DNA of 64,000 nucleotides from Pyxidicoccus sp. MSG2 (GCF_026626705.1 NZ_JAPNKC010000001.1:5660001-5724000); one strand, 5' to 3'. Shown: positions 20,723-30,035, counted from the stretch's first letter. The notes: generated by a model not told the origin, from the letters alone. A program made the numbers and translations.

Positions 20723-22795
20723 TCAGGCGCTGGGGATGCCCCGGGCCCGGGCCCTGACGCGCGCGGCCTCCTCTGCATGGCCCGTCTCCTCCAGGAGCGC
20801 GGCCGCGCGGTGGTACAGCACGGCCGCCTCCAGGTGGCGCAGGGCCGCGGCCTCCGCGTTGGCGGCGGCCACCAGGAAGGGCGCGGCCCGGCGCGGCTCG
20901 TTGCCTTCCATCCAGTGTTGCGCCACCACCGCCGGCGCGGCCTGGCGCACTTCCAGCGCAGCCGCGAGCCTCCGGTGGAGCAGGGCCTCCAGCGAGCGCG
21001 GCACGCCCTGGCGCACCACCTCGAAGAGCAAGTCGTGGGTGAAGCGCTCACCCCGGAAGATTTGCGCCGCCTCCAGCTCCGCCACGTGCGTGGCGAGCGA
21101 GAGCGCCGGCATCTCCAGCACCTCGCTGGCCAGCTCCAGCCCGAAGTCCGTGCGCGCCAGCGCCGCCAGCCGCGCCACCTGGAGCGCCGGTGGGGACAGC
21201 CGCTCCAGGCGCTGCTGGATGAGCTGCCGCAGTCGGACGGAGGGCGTGACGTGCTCGGGCCAACCGCGCTCCAGCCCACCCGTCTCCAGCAAATCCTTGA
21301 GCGTCTCGGTGATGAAGAGCGGGTTGCCGCCGGTGTGCCGCGTCACGTCTCGTGTGAGTCGCTCGGCGCCGGGCAAATCCAGGCTGCCCAGCAGCGCGCC
21401 CACCGCGTCCGCGCCCAGTGGCTCCAGCTCGATGACGACGGCCAGTCCCGCCACCACCAGTTGCTGCACGCAGGCGACGGCCCCGGGGGACAGCTCGTCG
21501 CTGCGGTAGGTGTCGATGAAGCGCGGGAAGCGGCCTCCCGGCCCGGGCGGATGGCGGCGCGACAGCATCAGCACCGCGAACTCGGCGGTGGCGGAGTCCA
21601 TGAACTGCAAGTCATCCGCGACGAGCGCGTCCACGCCGGAGCACAGCTCGTAGATGAGCTGGCAGTGCGCTTCGAGGAAGCGGCTGCGGTCTGCCTCGTC
21701 CGCCATGGGCGGGGGTGGCCCCTCATGACCGGCCAGGTCCGGTAACAGCCGCGCCAGCTCGCGCCGCACCCAGGGCTCCAGCTTCGGGTCCGGCACCCGG
21801 GCCAAGAGCTGCCGCATCAGCCTCACGTGGGACGCGTACGGCACGTTCTGCTCGCCGGGTCGCGCCTCCAGCATGAAGTGCGTGCCGCGCGACGCGGCGA
21901 AGTCATGCGCCAGGCGCGTCTTGCCCACGCCGGGCTCGCCGGCGAGGAAGATGGTCTGCCCCGCCTCCCACGCCGCCTCCATGCGTGCCCACTCGCGCTC
22001 GCGTCCCACCAGCACCGGCGGGCGCAGCACGGACAGTGGCAGTTTCGGCTTCGGCGGCGGGCCGGGCTTCGCGGCCGTCGGGCCGCGCTCGATTTCGCGC
22101 GCCAGTGCCACCGTCTCCGGCAGCGGCGTGGTGTCCAGCTCCTCGCGCAGCAGGCGGCGGCAGCGCTCGAAGGCGTTGAGCGCGGCCATCCTGTCTCCGG
22201 CCACGTAGTGCAGCCGCATCAGCCGGCGCCACGCCTCTTCCGAGTACGGGTCCATGCCCAGCAGCCGCTCCGCGAGCAGGAGCGCTCCGGACAAATCCCC
22301 CCGGCGCTCGGACGCGTCGGACTCCAGCGCCGCGGCCCGGCGGCGCAGCTTGTCCAGCCGCTCCCGCGCGCCCTCCAGCCACGCCTGGAACTCGGTGCAG
22401 TCCTCGTACTCCAGCGCGCCCAGCAGCACGCCATCCAGTTGCAGGGCCTGGGCGTGACGCCCCGCGAGCACGTGCGCCTGCAGCTCCGACGCGTCCGCGA
22501 CGACGCGCTCGCAGAGGGAGAGCACGTCCGCGCCCTGGACCAATTCCGCGCCGCACGCGAGCCGCAGCCGGCGCAGCAGCTGTCGCATGTTGTTTCGCGC
22601 CGTCGTCTCGCTGGACTCGGCCCACAGCAGGCCCGCGAGCCGATACTTGGGGTGCGGCCCTTCGAGCGCGAGCCACGCCAGCACTCCGGCCGTGCGCCGC
22701 TCCAGGGGAATGAGTCCCTCTCCGCTCCGAAGCCGGGCTTCGCCCAGCAGCTCCAGGCGGTAGTCCTGCGTGCCTGCCGCGTCGTCTCCTGCCAT
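20723..22795 (-). CDS. BTAD/AfsR-like transcriptional regulator with STAND ATPase domain
   Basis: 690 residues. An N-terminal winged-helix segment (YRLELLGEARLRSGEGLIPL...ARNNMRQLLRRLR) is followed by a bacterial transcriptional activation domain (about residues 95-235; EEAWRRLMRLHYVAGDRMAA). An ATPase of the STAND class comes next, with Walker A GEPGVGKTRLAHDF (Lys292) and a helical C-terminus. Such proteins are ATP-dependent activators, often of secondary metabolism. The ATG at 22795 has GGGGAGG close upstream. It is divergent from the aromatic monooxygenase at 23037 across a 241-base gap, which suggests it may control that gene. This is an inference. Confidence 0.85.
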   Translation of the reverse strand: MAGDDAAGTQDYRLELLGEARLRSGEGLIPLERRTAGVLAWLALEGPHPKYRLAGLLWAESSETTARNNMRQLLRRLRLACGAELVQGADVLSLCERVVADASELQAHVLAGRHAQALQLDGVLLGALEYEDCTEFQAWLEGARERLDKLRRRAAALESDASERRGDLSGALLLAERLLGMDPYSEEAWRRLMRLHYVAGDRMAALNAFERCRRLLREELDTTPLPETVALAREIERGPTAAKPGPPPKPKLPLSVLRPPVLVGREREWARMEAAWEAGQTIFLAGEPGVGKTRLAHDFAASRGTHFMLEARPGEQNVPYASHVRLMRQLLARVPDPKLEPWVRRELARLLPDLAGHEGPPPPMADEADRSRFLEAHCQLIYELCSGVDALVADDLQFMDSATAEFAVLMLSRRHPPGPGGRFPRFIDTYRSDELSPGAVACVQQLVVAGLAVVIELEPLGADAVGALLGSLDLPGAERLTRDVTRHTGGNPLFITETLKDLLETGGLERGWPEHVTPSVRLRQLIQQRLERLSPPALQVARLAALARTDFGLELASEVLEMPALSLATHVAELEAAQIFRGERFTHDLLFEVVRQGVPRSLEALLHRRLAAALEVRQAAPAVVAQHWMEGNEPRRAAPFLVAAANAEAAALRHLEAAVLYHRAAALLEETGHAEEAARVRARARGIPSA

Positions 22796-23036
22796 GTCCT
22801 CCCCGGCCCCCCGAGGTTGGGAGAGGCGCCAACGTAACACGGTGAGCCGGGGCCGCCGTCACGGGTAGGGATTGCCCCAGCACTGACCCCAGCACTGACA
22901 ATCCTTGTCATGTGGGTTTCCCGCTATACGGCAGCTCGCCACTCTGGGCGGAAGCCGTAAAAACCCGTGAAGGCCGTCACAGCGTGGTCACACCCTTTGG
23001 TTAATCAATATGCTTGAGATTACCCCAGGAGGCGCC

Positions 23037-24599
23037 ATGGGTTGTGACAGCCAGCAGTCCGACATGCAGGTCGATGTCATCATTAGCGGCTGCGGTCCGG
23101 TGGGGGCGCTCACGGGCAACCTGCTCGGACTGATGGGTGTGAAGACGCTGCTGCTGGAGCGGGACACCGCGCCGCACGGCGAGCCGCGGGCCTTCTCGTG
23201 CGACGACGAGGGGCTGCGCATCTACCAGGCCACGGGGCTCCTGGAGCTGCTCCAGAAGGACATGCGGGAGACGCGCTTCGCCGAGTACGTGGGCGGCTCC
23301 GGCAAGCGCTTCGCCGAGATTCACACGGGCGAGGCGGACTTCGGCTTCGGGCACACGCCGCTGTGGTTCTTCCACCAGCCGCTGCTGGAGGGCGCGCTGC
23401 GCGACGGGCTGCGCCGCTTCCCGCACGTGGAGCTGCGCACGGGCGTGGCCTTCGAGAGCGCGGACCAGCGCCCCGACGGGGTGACGGTGCGCTACCGCGA
23501 GGTGGCCAGCGGCGAGGAGCGCACGGTGCGCGCGCGGTACCTGCTGGCGTGTGACGGCGCGCGCAGCGCGGTGCGCAAGTCGCTGGGCATCCCCATGTCG
23601 GGCAAGGCCTACGGCGAGCCCTGGCTGGCGGTGTCCGGCACCATCGACGGGGAGGCGCCCGACATCTGCCGCTTCGTGTGCGACCCGAAGCGCCCCGCCT
23701 TCGTGGCGACGGGCGCGGTGAATCAGCTCCGCTGGGAGTTCATGATGCTGCCCGGCGAGACGCGCGAGGAGCTGGAGAAGCCGGAGACGATTGGGAAGCT
23801 CATCGCGCCGTACATCGACCCGAAGCGCGTCCACATCGAGCGCGCGCAGGTGTACACGTTCCACTGCCTCAGCGCGGCGCGCTGGCGCGAGGGCAACATC
23901 TTCCTGCTGGGCGACGCGGCGCACACCATGCCGCCCTTCATGGGCCAGGGGCTGGTGTCCGGCCTGCGCGACGCGGCGAACCTCGCCTGGAAGCTGAAGC
24001 GGGTGATTCACGGGCAGGCGCCCGCGACGCTGCTGGACACCTACGAGGCGGAGCGCCGCCCGCACGTGGCGGAGGTGCAGAAGCTGTGCGTGCGTGTGGG
24101 GCACCTGTTCCTGGCGCGCAACCCCGTGCTGGCCGCGGCCCGCGACGCGCTGATGCGCACGCTGCAGCGGATTCCGAGCGTGCGCGACTTCATCCAGGGC
24201 TTCAAGTTCAAGCAGCCCCCGCTCCACGAGAACGGCTTCTACTTCGGGGGCAAGGGCACGTACTTCATCCAGCCCCGCGTGCGGCTGGAGTCGGGGGAGG
24301 AGGTGCTCCTCGACGACGCCCTGGGAAACGACTTCACGGTGATGTGCCGGTGGGACGCTCCCCAGGCGGAGCTGACCGCGGCGCGCGAGCTGGCCGAGTC
24401 CCTGGGGGGCCGGCTGGTGACGTTCCGCCCCGAGGCCGCGAAGTCCGAGGCCTCCGCCGTGGTGGACGTCACCGGGAAGCTGACGGAGTGGTTCTCCCGC
24501 CAGGCCGCCGACGTGGTGGTGCTGCGTCCGGACCGCTTCGTCTTCGGCGCGGTGAAGGCCGCGCGCCTCCCGGAGCTGCGCGAGGCGCTGGGCGTCTGA
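23037..24599 (+). CDS. FAD-dependent aromatic ring monooxygenase (MhpA-like)
   Basis: 520 residues; AGGAGG lies 5 bases before the ATG. It is a class A flavoprotein hydroxylase: FAD-binding VDVIISGCGPVGALTGNLLG at the N-terminus, the middle LLACDGARSAVRKSLGI, and GDAAHTMPPFMGQGLVSGLR. The last is followed by RDAANLAWKL, typical of MhpA and related phenol hydroxylases. A C-terminal thioredoxin-like extension fits the family. It would put a hydroxyl on a phenolic ring using NAD(P)H and O2. No ring-cleavage genes are near, so catabolic use is not shown; tailoring of a metabolite is equally possible. The divergent regulator at 20723 may control it. Confidence 0.88.
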   Translation: MGCDSQQSDMQVDVIISGCGPVGALTGNLLGLMGVKTLLLERDTAPHGEPRAFSCDDEGLRIYQATGLLELLQKDMRETRFAEYVGGSGKRFAEIHTGEADFGFGHTPLWFFHQPLLEGALRDGLRRFPHVELRTGVAFESADQRPDGVTVRYREVASGEERTVRARYLLACDGARSAVRKSLGIPMSGKAYGEPWLAVSGTIDGEAPDICRFVCDPKRPAFVATGAVNQLRWEFMMLPGETREELEKPETIGKLIAPYIDPKRVHIERAQVYTFHCLSAARWREGNIFLLGDAAHTMPPFMGQGLVSGLRDAANLAWKLKRVIHGQAPATLLDTYEAERRPHVAEVQKLCVRVGHLFLARNPVLAAARDALMRTLQRIPSVRDFIQGFKFKQPPLHENGFYFGGKGTYFIQPRVRLESGEEVLLDDALGNDFTVMCRWDAPQAELTAARELAESLGGRLVTFRPEAAKSEASAVVDVTGKLTEWFSRQAADVVVLRPDRFVFGAVKAARLPELREALGV

Positions 24600-24630
24600 G
24601 GCCTCCGCGCCGTGACTCTCCGCGGAGAAT

Positions 24631-24674
24631 CAACTAAGGGCTTAGTTGACGAACAACTAAGGACTTAGTAGTTT
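24631..24674 (+). promoter_or_regulatory. Two palindromic operators and promoter of the blaI-like operon
   Basis: A perfect palindrome CAACTAAG-GG-CTTAGTTG (24631-24648) is followed by a second copy ACTAAG-GA-CTTAGT (24655-24670), with dyad centres 23 bases apart. TTGACG (24646-24651) and TAGTTT (24669-24674), spaced 17 bases, could be the -35 and -10 and would be covered by the operators. They lie 22 bases before the GTG of the repressor gene. BlaI/MecI proteins bind paired dyads of this size, so auto-repression is expected. Confidence 0.85.
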
Positions 24675-24695
24675 GCTGGCCACGGAGGAACTCAC

Positions 24696-25094
24696 GTGGC
24701 CAGCAAACCCGAGCCCGAAGCGCCCCGGCCGTTGACGCCGGTGGAGCTCGAGCTGATGCAATTCGTGTGGAAGCAGGGTGAGGTGAGCGTGGCGGACGTG
24801 CTCGCCGCGCTGCCGCCGGAGCGCGCGCTCGCGTACACCTCGGTGTCCACCGTCCTTCGGATTCTGGAGCAGAAGGGCGTGGTGCGAAGCCGCAAGCAGG
24901 GGCGGGGGCACCTGTACTCGGCGGTACTGCCGCGCGAGGCGTACGAGGCACAGAGCGTGCGCCACCTGGTGGACACGCTCTTCTCGGGCACGCCGTCCGC
25001 GCTCGTGGCCCGGCTGGTGGAGGCCGTGCCGCTGGCGCCCGACGAGGTGGAGCAGATCCGCAAGCTGCTCAAGGCGAAGGGGGACAAGTCATGA
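24696..25094 (+). CDS. BlaI/MecI family transcriptional repressor
   Basis: 132 residues from a GTG preceded by GGAGGA. The winged-helix domain LTPVELELMQFVWKQGEVSV...LAYTSVSTVLRILEQKGVV is the BlaI/MecI signature. It is followed by the helical dimerisation part (LVDTLFSGTPSALVARLVEA). Members block transcription as dimers and are removed by proteolysis when a partner M56 sensor protease is activated. The stop overlaps the start of the M56 gene (ATGA), so the two are co-translated. Two palindromes upstream are the probable operators. No beta-lactamase gene is beside it. Confidence 0.92.
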   Translation: MASKPEPEAPRPLTPVELELMQFVWKQGEVSVADVLAALPPERALAYTSVSTVLRILEQKGVVRSRKQGRGHLYSAVLPREAYEAQSVRHLVDTLFSGTPSALVARLVEAVPLAPDEVEQIRKLLKAKGDKS

Positions 25095-26707
25095 GCGCCG
25101 TCCTCCGGGAGCTCGCCTCCCTCTATCTGGCCGTGGCGCTGCTGCTGCCGGTGGCACTGCTGCTCTCGCGGGTGGCGCTGGCCGTCCTCGCGCGGCTGGG
25201 GGCGCCGCTGTCCGCGCGGCAGTCCCTGGGCGTGGGGCGGGGCGCGCTGCTGCTGGCGCTCGTCCTGCCGCTCGTGGCGACGGTGGCGCACGCGGTGTCC
25301 CCGGCCGGGCCCCTCTTCGACTTCGAGCGCTCGGTGGCGCGGCACGCGGGACGCCTGCCCGGACCCGCCTGGGATGCACCCCCGCCCCGGCCCGTCGCGA
25401 GCCCTCGCGAGTCCTTGCCCACGTCCTTTCCCGTGTTGCCCGCCGCCACGCTCGTGATTGTCATTGGCGCGTCTGTCTTTACCGCCCGGGCCCTGATTCG
25501 TCACCAGCGCCTGCTGCGGAAGCTGGAGTCCTGGCCCCACGTGCGCGGCGTGGGCCGCGTCCGCGTGGTGCTGGGCGAGGAGGGCACGCCCGCCTTCTCC
25601 GCGTGGTTCCCGCGCCTGGGCGGCGGGCCTTCCGCATGGGTGGTGGTGCCTCCTGCCGTGCTCGGTGACGCGGAGTCGCTGCGCCTCACGGTGCTGCACG
25701 AATTGCAGCACCACCGCCAGCGCGACACGCATCTGGCCTTCGCGCGCCTGGTCCTCACTGGCGCCTTCTTCTGGCATCCCGCCGCGCACATGTTGTCGCG
25801 CTGGCTCGTCTCGCTGCAGGAACTGGCGTGTGACGAGGCGCTGGTGGCGGGCGGCCGGGCCCAGGCGCACGCGTATGCCCGCTGTCTGCTTCAAGCGGCG
25901 CTCACCCTTCCGGGAGCGCCGCCGCTTCCCGCCGGAGCCACCGGCATGTCCCATCCCACCGCGAGGAGAATCGAAATGCTGTTCCAACCCCGTCCCCTGC
26001 GCACCCACGGCGCCGCGGCGCTGCTATCCGCGCTCTTCCTGGTCCTCCTTCCCCTGGCGACGCTGGCCCAGGGCGCGGCGCGCGGCCGCACGGTGACGCT
26101 CGCGGAGGCGAAGGCGCTCGCCGAGTCCAGCCAGCCCGCCGGAGACCTGCCAGTGGTGGTGGACGCGAAGGTGGTGGAGCAGCTCAACCGGCTCATCGGC
26201 ACGGAGAAGGGCCGCGCCTTCATGAAGCGCGCGCTGGCGAACCTGGGGACGCACCGCGAGGCCCTGCTGACGGGCCTGCGCGCCAGGAACCTGCCCGAGG
26301 GGCTGCTGGCCGTGGCGGTGGTGGAGTCCGCGGTGACGAACATGTCCGAGACGGACGGACGCCCGTCGCTGGCCCCCGGCATGCGCGGCGCGGGCGTGTG
26401 GATGTTCATCCCCGAGACGGCGCGCCGCTACGGGCTGGAGGTGAGCGCCACCAAGGACGAGCGGCTGGACGTGACGCGCGAGACGCAGGCCGCCGCGGCC
26501 CTGCTGTCGGACCTGCACGCGCAGTACAGCGACTGGCGGCTGGCGCTCGCGGCCTACAACCAGGGCGACAAGAAGGTGGCCGAGGCGCTCGCCCAGGGCG
26601 GCAGCCGCGACGTGAGCGCGCTCATGGCCTCCGGCCGGCTCAACGACTACACGGCCACCGTGCAGGCCGGTCTGCTCATCGTCCGCAATCCGCACCTGCT
26701 GGACTGA
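25091..26707 (+). CDS. M56 (BlaR1/MecR1-type) membrane protease fused to a lytic transglycosylase domain
   Basis: 538 residues. The N-terminal half is a multi-pass M56 peptidase: hydrophobic helices, then zinc motif HELQHHRQRDT (His203, Glu204, His207) and ELACDE (Glu244). After a membrane segment (LLSALFLVLLPLATLAQG) the outer part is not the penicillin-binding sensor of BlaR1. It is a goose-lysozyme/MltD-like transglycosylase domain instead: LAVAVVESAV (Glu412 probable catalytic acid), GAGVWMFIPETARRYGL, DWRLALAAYNQGDKKVAEAL. The reading frame is continuous, so this is a true fusion. Together with the overlapping BlaI-type repressor it suggests that peptidoglycan or its fragments, bound or cut by the outer domain, trigger repressor cleavage. 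Confidence 0.88.
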   Translation: MSAVLRELASLYLAVALLLPVALLLSRVALAVLARLGAPLSARQSLGVGRGALLLALVLPLVATVAHAVSPAGPLFDFERSVARHAGRLPGPAWDAPPPRPVASPRESLPTSFPVLPAATLVIVIGASVFTARALIRHQRLLRKLESWPHVRGVGRVRVVLGEEGTPAFSAWFPRLGGGPSAWVVVPPAVLGDAESLRLTVLHELQHHRQRDTHLAFARLVLTGAFFWHPAAHMLSRWLVSLQELACDEALVAGGRAQAHAYARCLLQAALTLPGAPPLPAGATGMSHPTARRIEMLFQPRPLRTHGAAALLSALFLVLLPLATLAQGAARGRTVTLAEAKALAESSQPAGDLPVVVDAKVVEQLNRLIGTEKGRAFMKRALANLGTHREALLTGLRARNLPEGLLAVAVVESAVTNMSETDGRPSLAPGMRGAGVWMFIPETARRYGLEVSATKDERLDVTRETQAAAALLSDLHAQYSDWRLALAAYNQGDKKVAEALAQGGSRDVSALMASGRLNDYTATVQAGLLIVRNPHLLD

Positions 26708-26922
26708 AGTCGCGGGGATTCACCTCCCCCGCCACACGGGCAGCAAGGCCGCGCCCGTCCCGCCAGGACGCGCCCGCGTTCACCCTGAACGCCTGGGCCT
26801 GGAGCTCCGCTTCCGTCCCGTGCCGTCCCCCTCTGAAAGTTCATGCAGGAGCGTCGTGGCTCGCGGCTTGCTGTGGGGCCACGCCATACCTGCAACTCCT
26901 TTCCGAGGGGGAAGACAGCCAC

Positions 26923-28596
26923 ATGCGTTCCTCACATGAAGTGCGCGCTGTTTGGATTCACGGCCTGCTCCTGGCGGCCGTGCTGGTGCTGCCGTCGGCG
27001 GCGTGGGCGGACTCGAAGAGCAGCGCGTGGGTGAGCTCCACCGGCCGGACACTCGAGAACCCACGGTTCCGGTTGGAGCTGTCGGCGCCCGCGACGGTGA
27101 CGCTCGACCTGATGTCCTCCGTCGACACCTATCTCTACCTGCTCAACCAGGACGGCTCGCAGCTCATCGCCCAGGATGACGACAGCGGCGGCAACTTCAA
27201 CAGCCGGCTGACGGTGTCGCTGGGAGCCGGCAGGTACATGCTCGTCGCGGCGACCTATTCAGCGGGCCAGCGCGGGGACTTCACACTCAACAGCAGCCAG
27301 GGCGGCCTGGCCTATTGCTTCCAGGCGTACGCGGACACGAACTACTCCGGCGCCTCCAACACCTTCTGCGAGGGCGGAAGCCAGCCCTTCATGAACGACG
27401 CGTACTCGTCCATCCGCGTCCCCAAGGGCATGCGCGTGCGCGCCTATGAGCACGGCGGCGGCGTGGGGCTGGCGCGGACGTACTTCCAGGACGTGCCGAA
27501 CGTGGGCGGGCTCTACAACGACATGATTTCGAGCTTCTCGTGGTCCAACTTCCAGACGAACGACTTCTTCATGGTCTTCGCCTCGGACCCGCAGTTCTCC
27601 TGGAAGCACTGCAACGACGGGCCGGGCCCGCTCTGTGACAGGGAGAACCAGGTCTTCGCGGGATGGAACGACGACGACCTGGCGCGCTACTACAACACCA
27701 ACGTCGTCAATGGCATCAACCAGGTGAAGAACCTGCTGGGCGAGTACCGGTTCGGCGGCACCGTGGTGAACGGCGACCTGACGGAGTTCGGAAACCAGGA
27801 CGTGGACCTGGGCGACTACATCAACATCTACGAGCACGGCGTGCAGTCCAACGTCTACCTGGGCCTGGGCAATCACGACTACGCCAACAACGTGAATGAC
27901 TGCTACGAGAACCAGTGCGCCACGGGCATGGTCTGGTACTTCAAGGACCAGGTCTGGACGCTCAACGCCACGCGCTTCGACTACTCGGAGAGCGGCGTCT
28001 ATTACGAGTTCCCCAGCAACCGGAAGAACCACACGGGCAGCCTGGGGTACTCGTGGGACATCGGCAAGGTCCACTTCGCCCAGCTCAACAACTACCCCAC
28101 GTACACGCGCGACTGGAACGGCTGGAACTTCAGCGCGGCGCGCCGCGACTACTTCTACATCCAGTCCGCCATCAACTGGCTGCGAAGCGACCTGCAGGAC
28201 GCCGTCAATCGCGGGCAGGAAATCGTCGTCAACATGCACGACTGGGGCTCCGGCGCGAGCACGGAGATGATGTCGGTGCTGAACGACTTCCCTGTCTCCG
28301 CCGTCTACGCGGGCCACTATCACGGCAGCTATGGCCGGTATGACACGCGGTGGATGAACGACGGCAAGCCGCTGCCCGTGTTCCTCAGCGGCTCGGCCCA
28401 CCTGGGCACCTTCCTGGTGACCCGCTTCGTGAACGGCAAGACGTACACGTGGGTCATGGCCGTGGACCAGTTCAACGGCGGCCAGCTGCGCGTGCTCTAC
28501 AACGGCACCTACTACCCCGCGGCCTCCACGCCCGGCCTCTTCGACACCTGCGCCGGGTGCTCGCGCTACTACCAGGAAGTGTTCGACATGCGCTGA
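26923..28596 (+). CDS. Secreted metallophosphoesterase with PPC and beta/gamma-crystallin-like domains
   Basis: 557 residues. The signal peptide ends near SAAWA. Residues about 35-120 form a PPC-type beta domain (FRLELSAPATVTLDLMSS...YLYLLNQDGSQLIAQDDDSG). Residues about 130-215 look like a beta/gamma-crystallin fold (YADTNYSG, SSIRVPKGMRVRAYEHG, NDMISSFSW). The catalytic calcineurin-like domain follows: VVNGDLTE (Asp285), GNHDY (Asn317-His318-Asp319), VVNMHDWG, GHYHG (His465, His467). These residues bind the two-metal centre. It is a secreted phosphomonoesterase or diesterase of unknown substrate. The 215-base gap before it shows no clear regulatory motif. Confidence 0.87.
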   Translation: MRSSHEVRAVWIHGLLLAAVLVLPSAAWADSKSSAWVSSTGRTLENPRFRLELSAPATVTLDLMSSVDTYLYLLNQDGSQLIAQDDDSGGNFNSRLTVSLGAGRYMLVAATYSAGQRGDFTLNSSQGGLAYCFQAYADTNYSGASNTFCEGGSQPFMNDAYSSIRVPKGMRVRAYEHGGGVGLARTYFQDVPNVGGLYNDMISSFSWSNFQTNDFFMVFASDPQFSWKHCNDGPGPLCDRENQVFAGWNDDDLARYYNTNVVNGINQVKNLLGEYRFGGTVVNGDLTEFGNQDVDLGDYINIYEHGVQSNVYLGLGNHDYANNVNDCYENQCATGMVWYFKDQVWTLNATRFDYSESGVYYEFPSNRKNHTGSLGYSWDIGKVHFAQLNNYPTYTRDWNGWNFSAARRDYFYIQSAINWLRSDLQDAVNRGQEIVVNMHDWGSGASTEMMSVLNDFPVSAVYAGHYHGSYGRYDTRWMNDGKPLPVFLSGSAHLGTFLVTRFVNGKTYTWVMAVDQFNGGQLRVLYNGTYYPAASTPGLFDTCAGCSRYYQEVFDMR

Positions 28597-28600
28597 GGCT

Positions 28601-29950
28601 TCAGCTCCGCGGATACACCCGCGGAGCCGGGTCTCCCCGCCACAGCGTCTCCAGCGTCTTCGGCGTGAATCTCACGCGCAGCCTGTCGGAGCCGTCGACG
28701 GCGAACAGTCCGTCCGCCGTCAGCGGTGACAGGCGGCGGGTGGGGCGGTCGGGCCGTGCCATCCAGAGCGCGCCCTCGCGCACGCTCACCTCGACCTCGC
28801 CGTAGCGTCCGGCGAGCGACTTCAGCCGGGCCGCCGCGACAGAGATGGGCTTCAGGCGTGCCTCCACGTCGAGCCGCGCCCACTCGTAGTCGGCCAGGGC
28901 ATCGGGTGACACGCCCGGTGCCGCCGCCAGGCGCTTGAAGGCCAGCAACTGGGCGACCTCCAGCGCCTGGGCGGGCGGCGTCTCCACGGTGGGCGGGACG
29001 CCGACGCCCTCCCAGTTGGTGCCGCTGACCGGATGCACCGGGCGGCCGAAGGAGACGCTCAGCATGAAGCCGGGGGAGATGGGGACGAAGCGGTTGTTGT
29101 TGGCCGCGCCTGCCGTCTTCGTGCCGACCAGTTCGCCCAGCTTGAACTGCGCCACGTCGTAGGCGAAGGCCTCGCCCGCGGAGGCCACGCCGCCGTCGAT
29201 GAGCACGTACAACGGCTTGCCCTTCAGTCGCCCCGCCGGGACGTGCTCCAGGGTGCGCGACTGCGCCGGTGGCTTCGAGCCCTCCAGGAAGGTCATCTCC
29301 AGGACGTCCTCGTCCAGGAAGTGGCTGACCAGGTAGCGCACGGCCGCGTGCGAGCCGCCGCCGTTGCCGCGCAGGTCGATGACCACCGCGTCGCCGTCCC
29401 GCAGGAAGCGCAGCGCTTCGTCGTAGACCGCGCCCGTCTCGTCGCGGACCCATTCGAAGCCGGTGATGCGCAGGTAGCGGAGGTTGCCGGGCAGGAGCTT
29501 CAGCTCCGCGAGGCCGTGGTGGTCCCTGAGGGCCTCCTGGCGGAAGAGCGCGTCGCTGTCCGCGCCCTCGCTCGGTGACGCATGCGAGAGCTTGCGCAGC
29601 TCGGCGGCGTACTCGGTGGGGTTGTAGTGGATGTAGAGGTGGCCGTCTCCGCTGGCGGCCCCGAGGTCCGAGGTGATGCGCTCGGCCAGCAGCGCCGCGT
29701 CGTCCACGGTGTAGCGCCCGGCCTTCCGGGATTGCTCCAGTCGCTCGGCGATGGCGGGGACCTTCTCGGGCAGGACGTAGGACTCGCGGATGACCGCGAT
29801 GATGGCTGCCAGCGCTGCGTCTCGGTCGGCGGGGGAGAGGGTGCGCGGCGCGGAGCGCTCGGACGCGGGCGCGACCTGGGCCGCCGCGGGGCCGGGGGAC
29901 AGCGTGAGCAGCAGCGACGTCAGGGCCGCGGTCAGGCTTCGGGAGTGCAT
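28601..29950 (-). CDS. Exported S41 family peptidase (IRBP-like)
   Basis: 449 residues from the ATG at 29950 (GGAG upstream), with signal peptide MHSRSLTAALTSLLLTLSPG...AAA. An N-terminal helical part (IIAVIRESYVLPEKVPAIAE) is typical of IRBP/tricorn-type S41 enzymes lacking a PDZ domain. The core has AVVIDLRGNGGGSHAAVRYL and the nucleophile motif GGVASAGEAF (Ser257). A C-terminal beta extension (VEVSVREGALWMARPDRPTR) resembles add-on domains of this group. It works in the periplasm or outside. It follows the MarR gene on the same strand by 86 bases and converges tightly with the phosphoesterase gene (4 bases). Confidence 0.87.
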   Translation of the reverse strand: MHSRSLTAALTSLLLTLSPGPAAAQVAPASERSAPRTLSPADRDAALAAIIAVIRESYVLPEKVPAIAERLEQSRKAGRYTVDDAALLAERITSDLGAASGDGHLYIHYNPTEYAAELRKLSHASPSEGADSDALFRQEALRDHHGLAELKLLPGNLRYLRITGFEWVRDETGAVYDEALRFLRDGDAVVIDLRGNGGGSHAAVRYLVSHFLDEDVLEMTFLEGSKPPAQSRTLEHVPAGRLKGKPLYVLIDGGVASAGEAFAYDVAQFKLGELVGTKTAGAANNNRFVPISPGFMLSVSFGRPVHPVSGTNWEGVGVPPTVETPPAQALEVAQLLAFKRLAAAPGVSPDALADYEWARLDVEARLKPISVAAARLKSLAGRYGEVEVSVREGALWMARPDRPTRRLSPLTADGLFAVDGSDRLRVRFTPKTLETLWRGDPAPRVYPRS

Positions 29951-30035
29951 CAAAGGCTCCAGGGGGCGGGGGCTCACGGCCGCCGGGCGAGGCAGGCGCA
30001 AGCGCGGGTTCGGGTCATTCGCTCGGGCTCCGTGC

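Noticed and set aside
24655-24670. The second palindrome read as a terminator of the preceding monooxygenase gene
   Set aside because: There is no T-run, and its match to the neighbouring 24631-24648 palindrome and position before the repressor gene fit an operator better.
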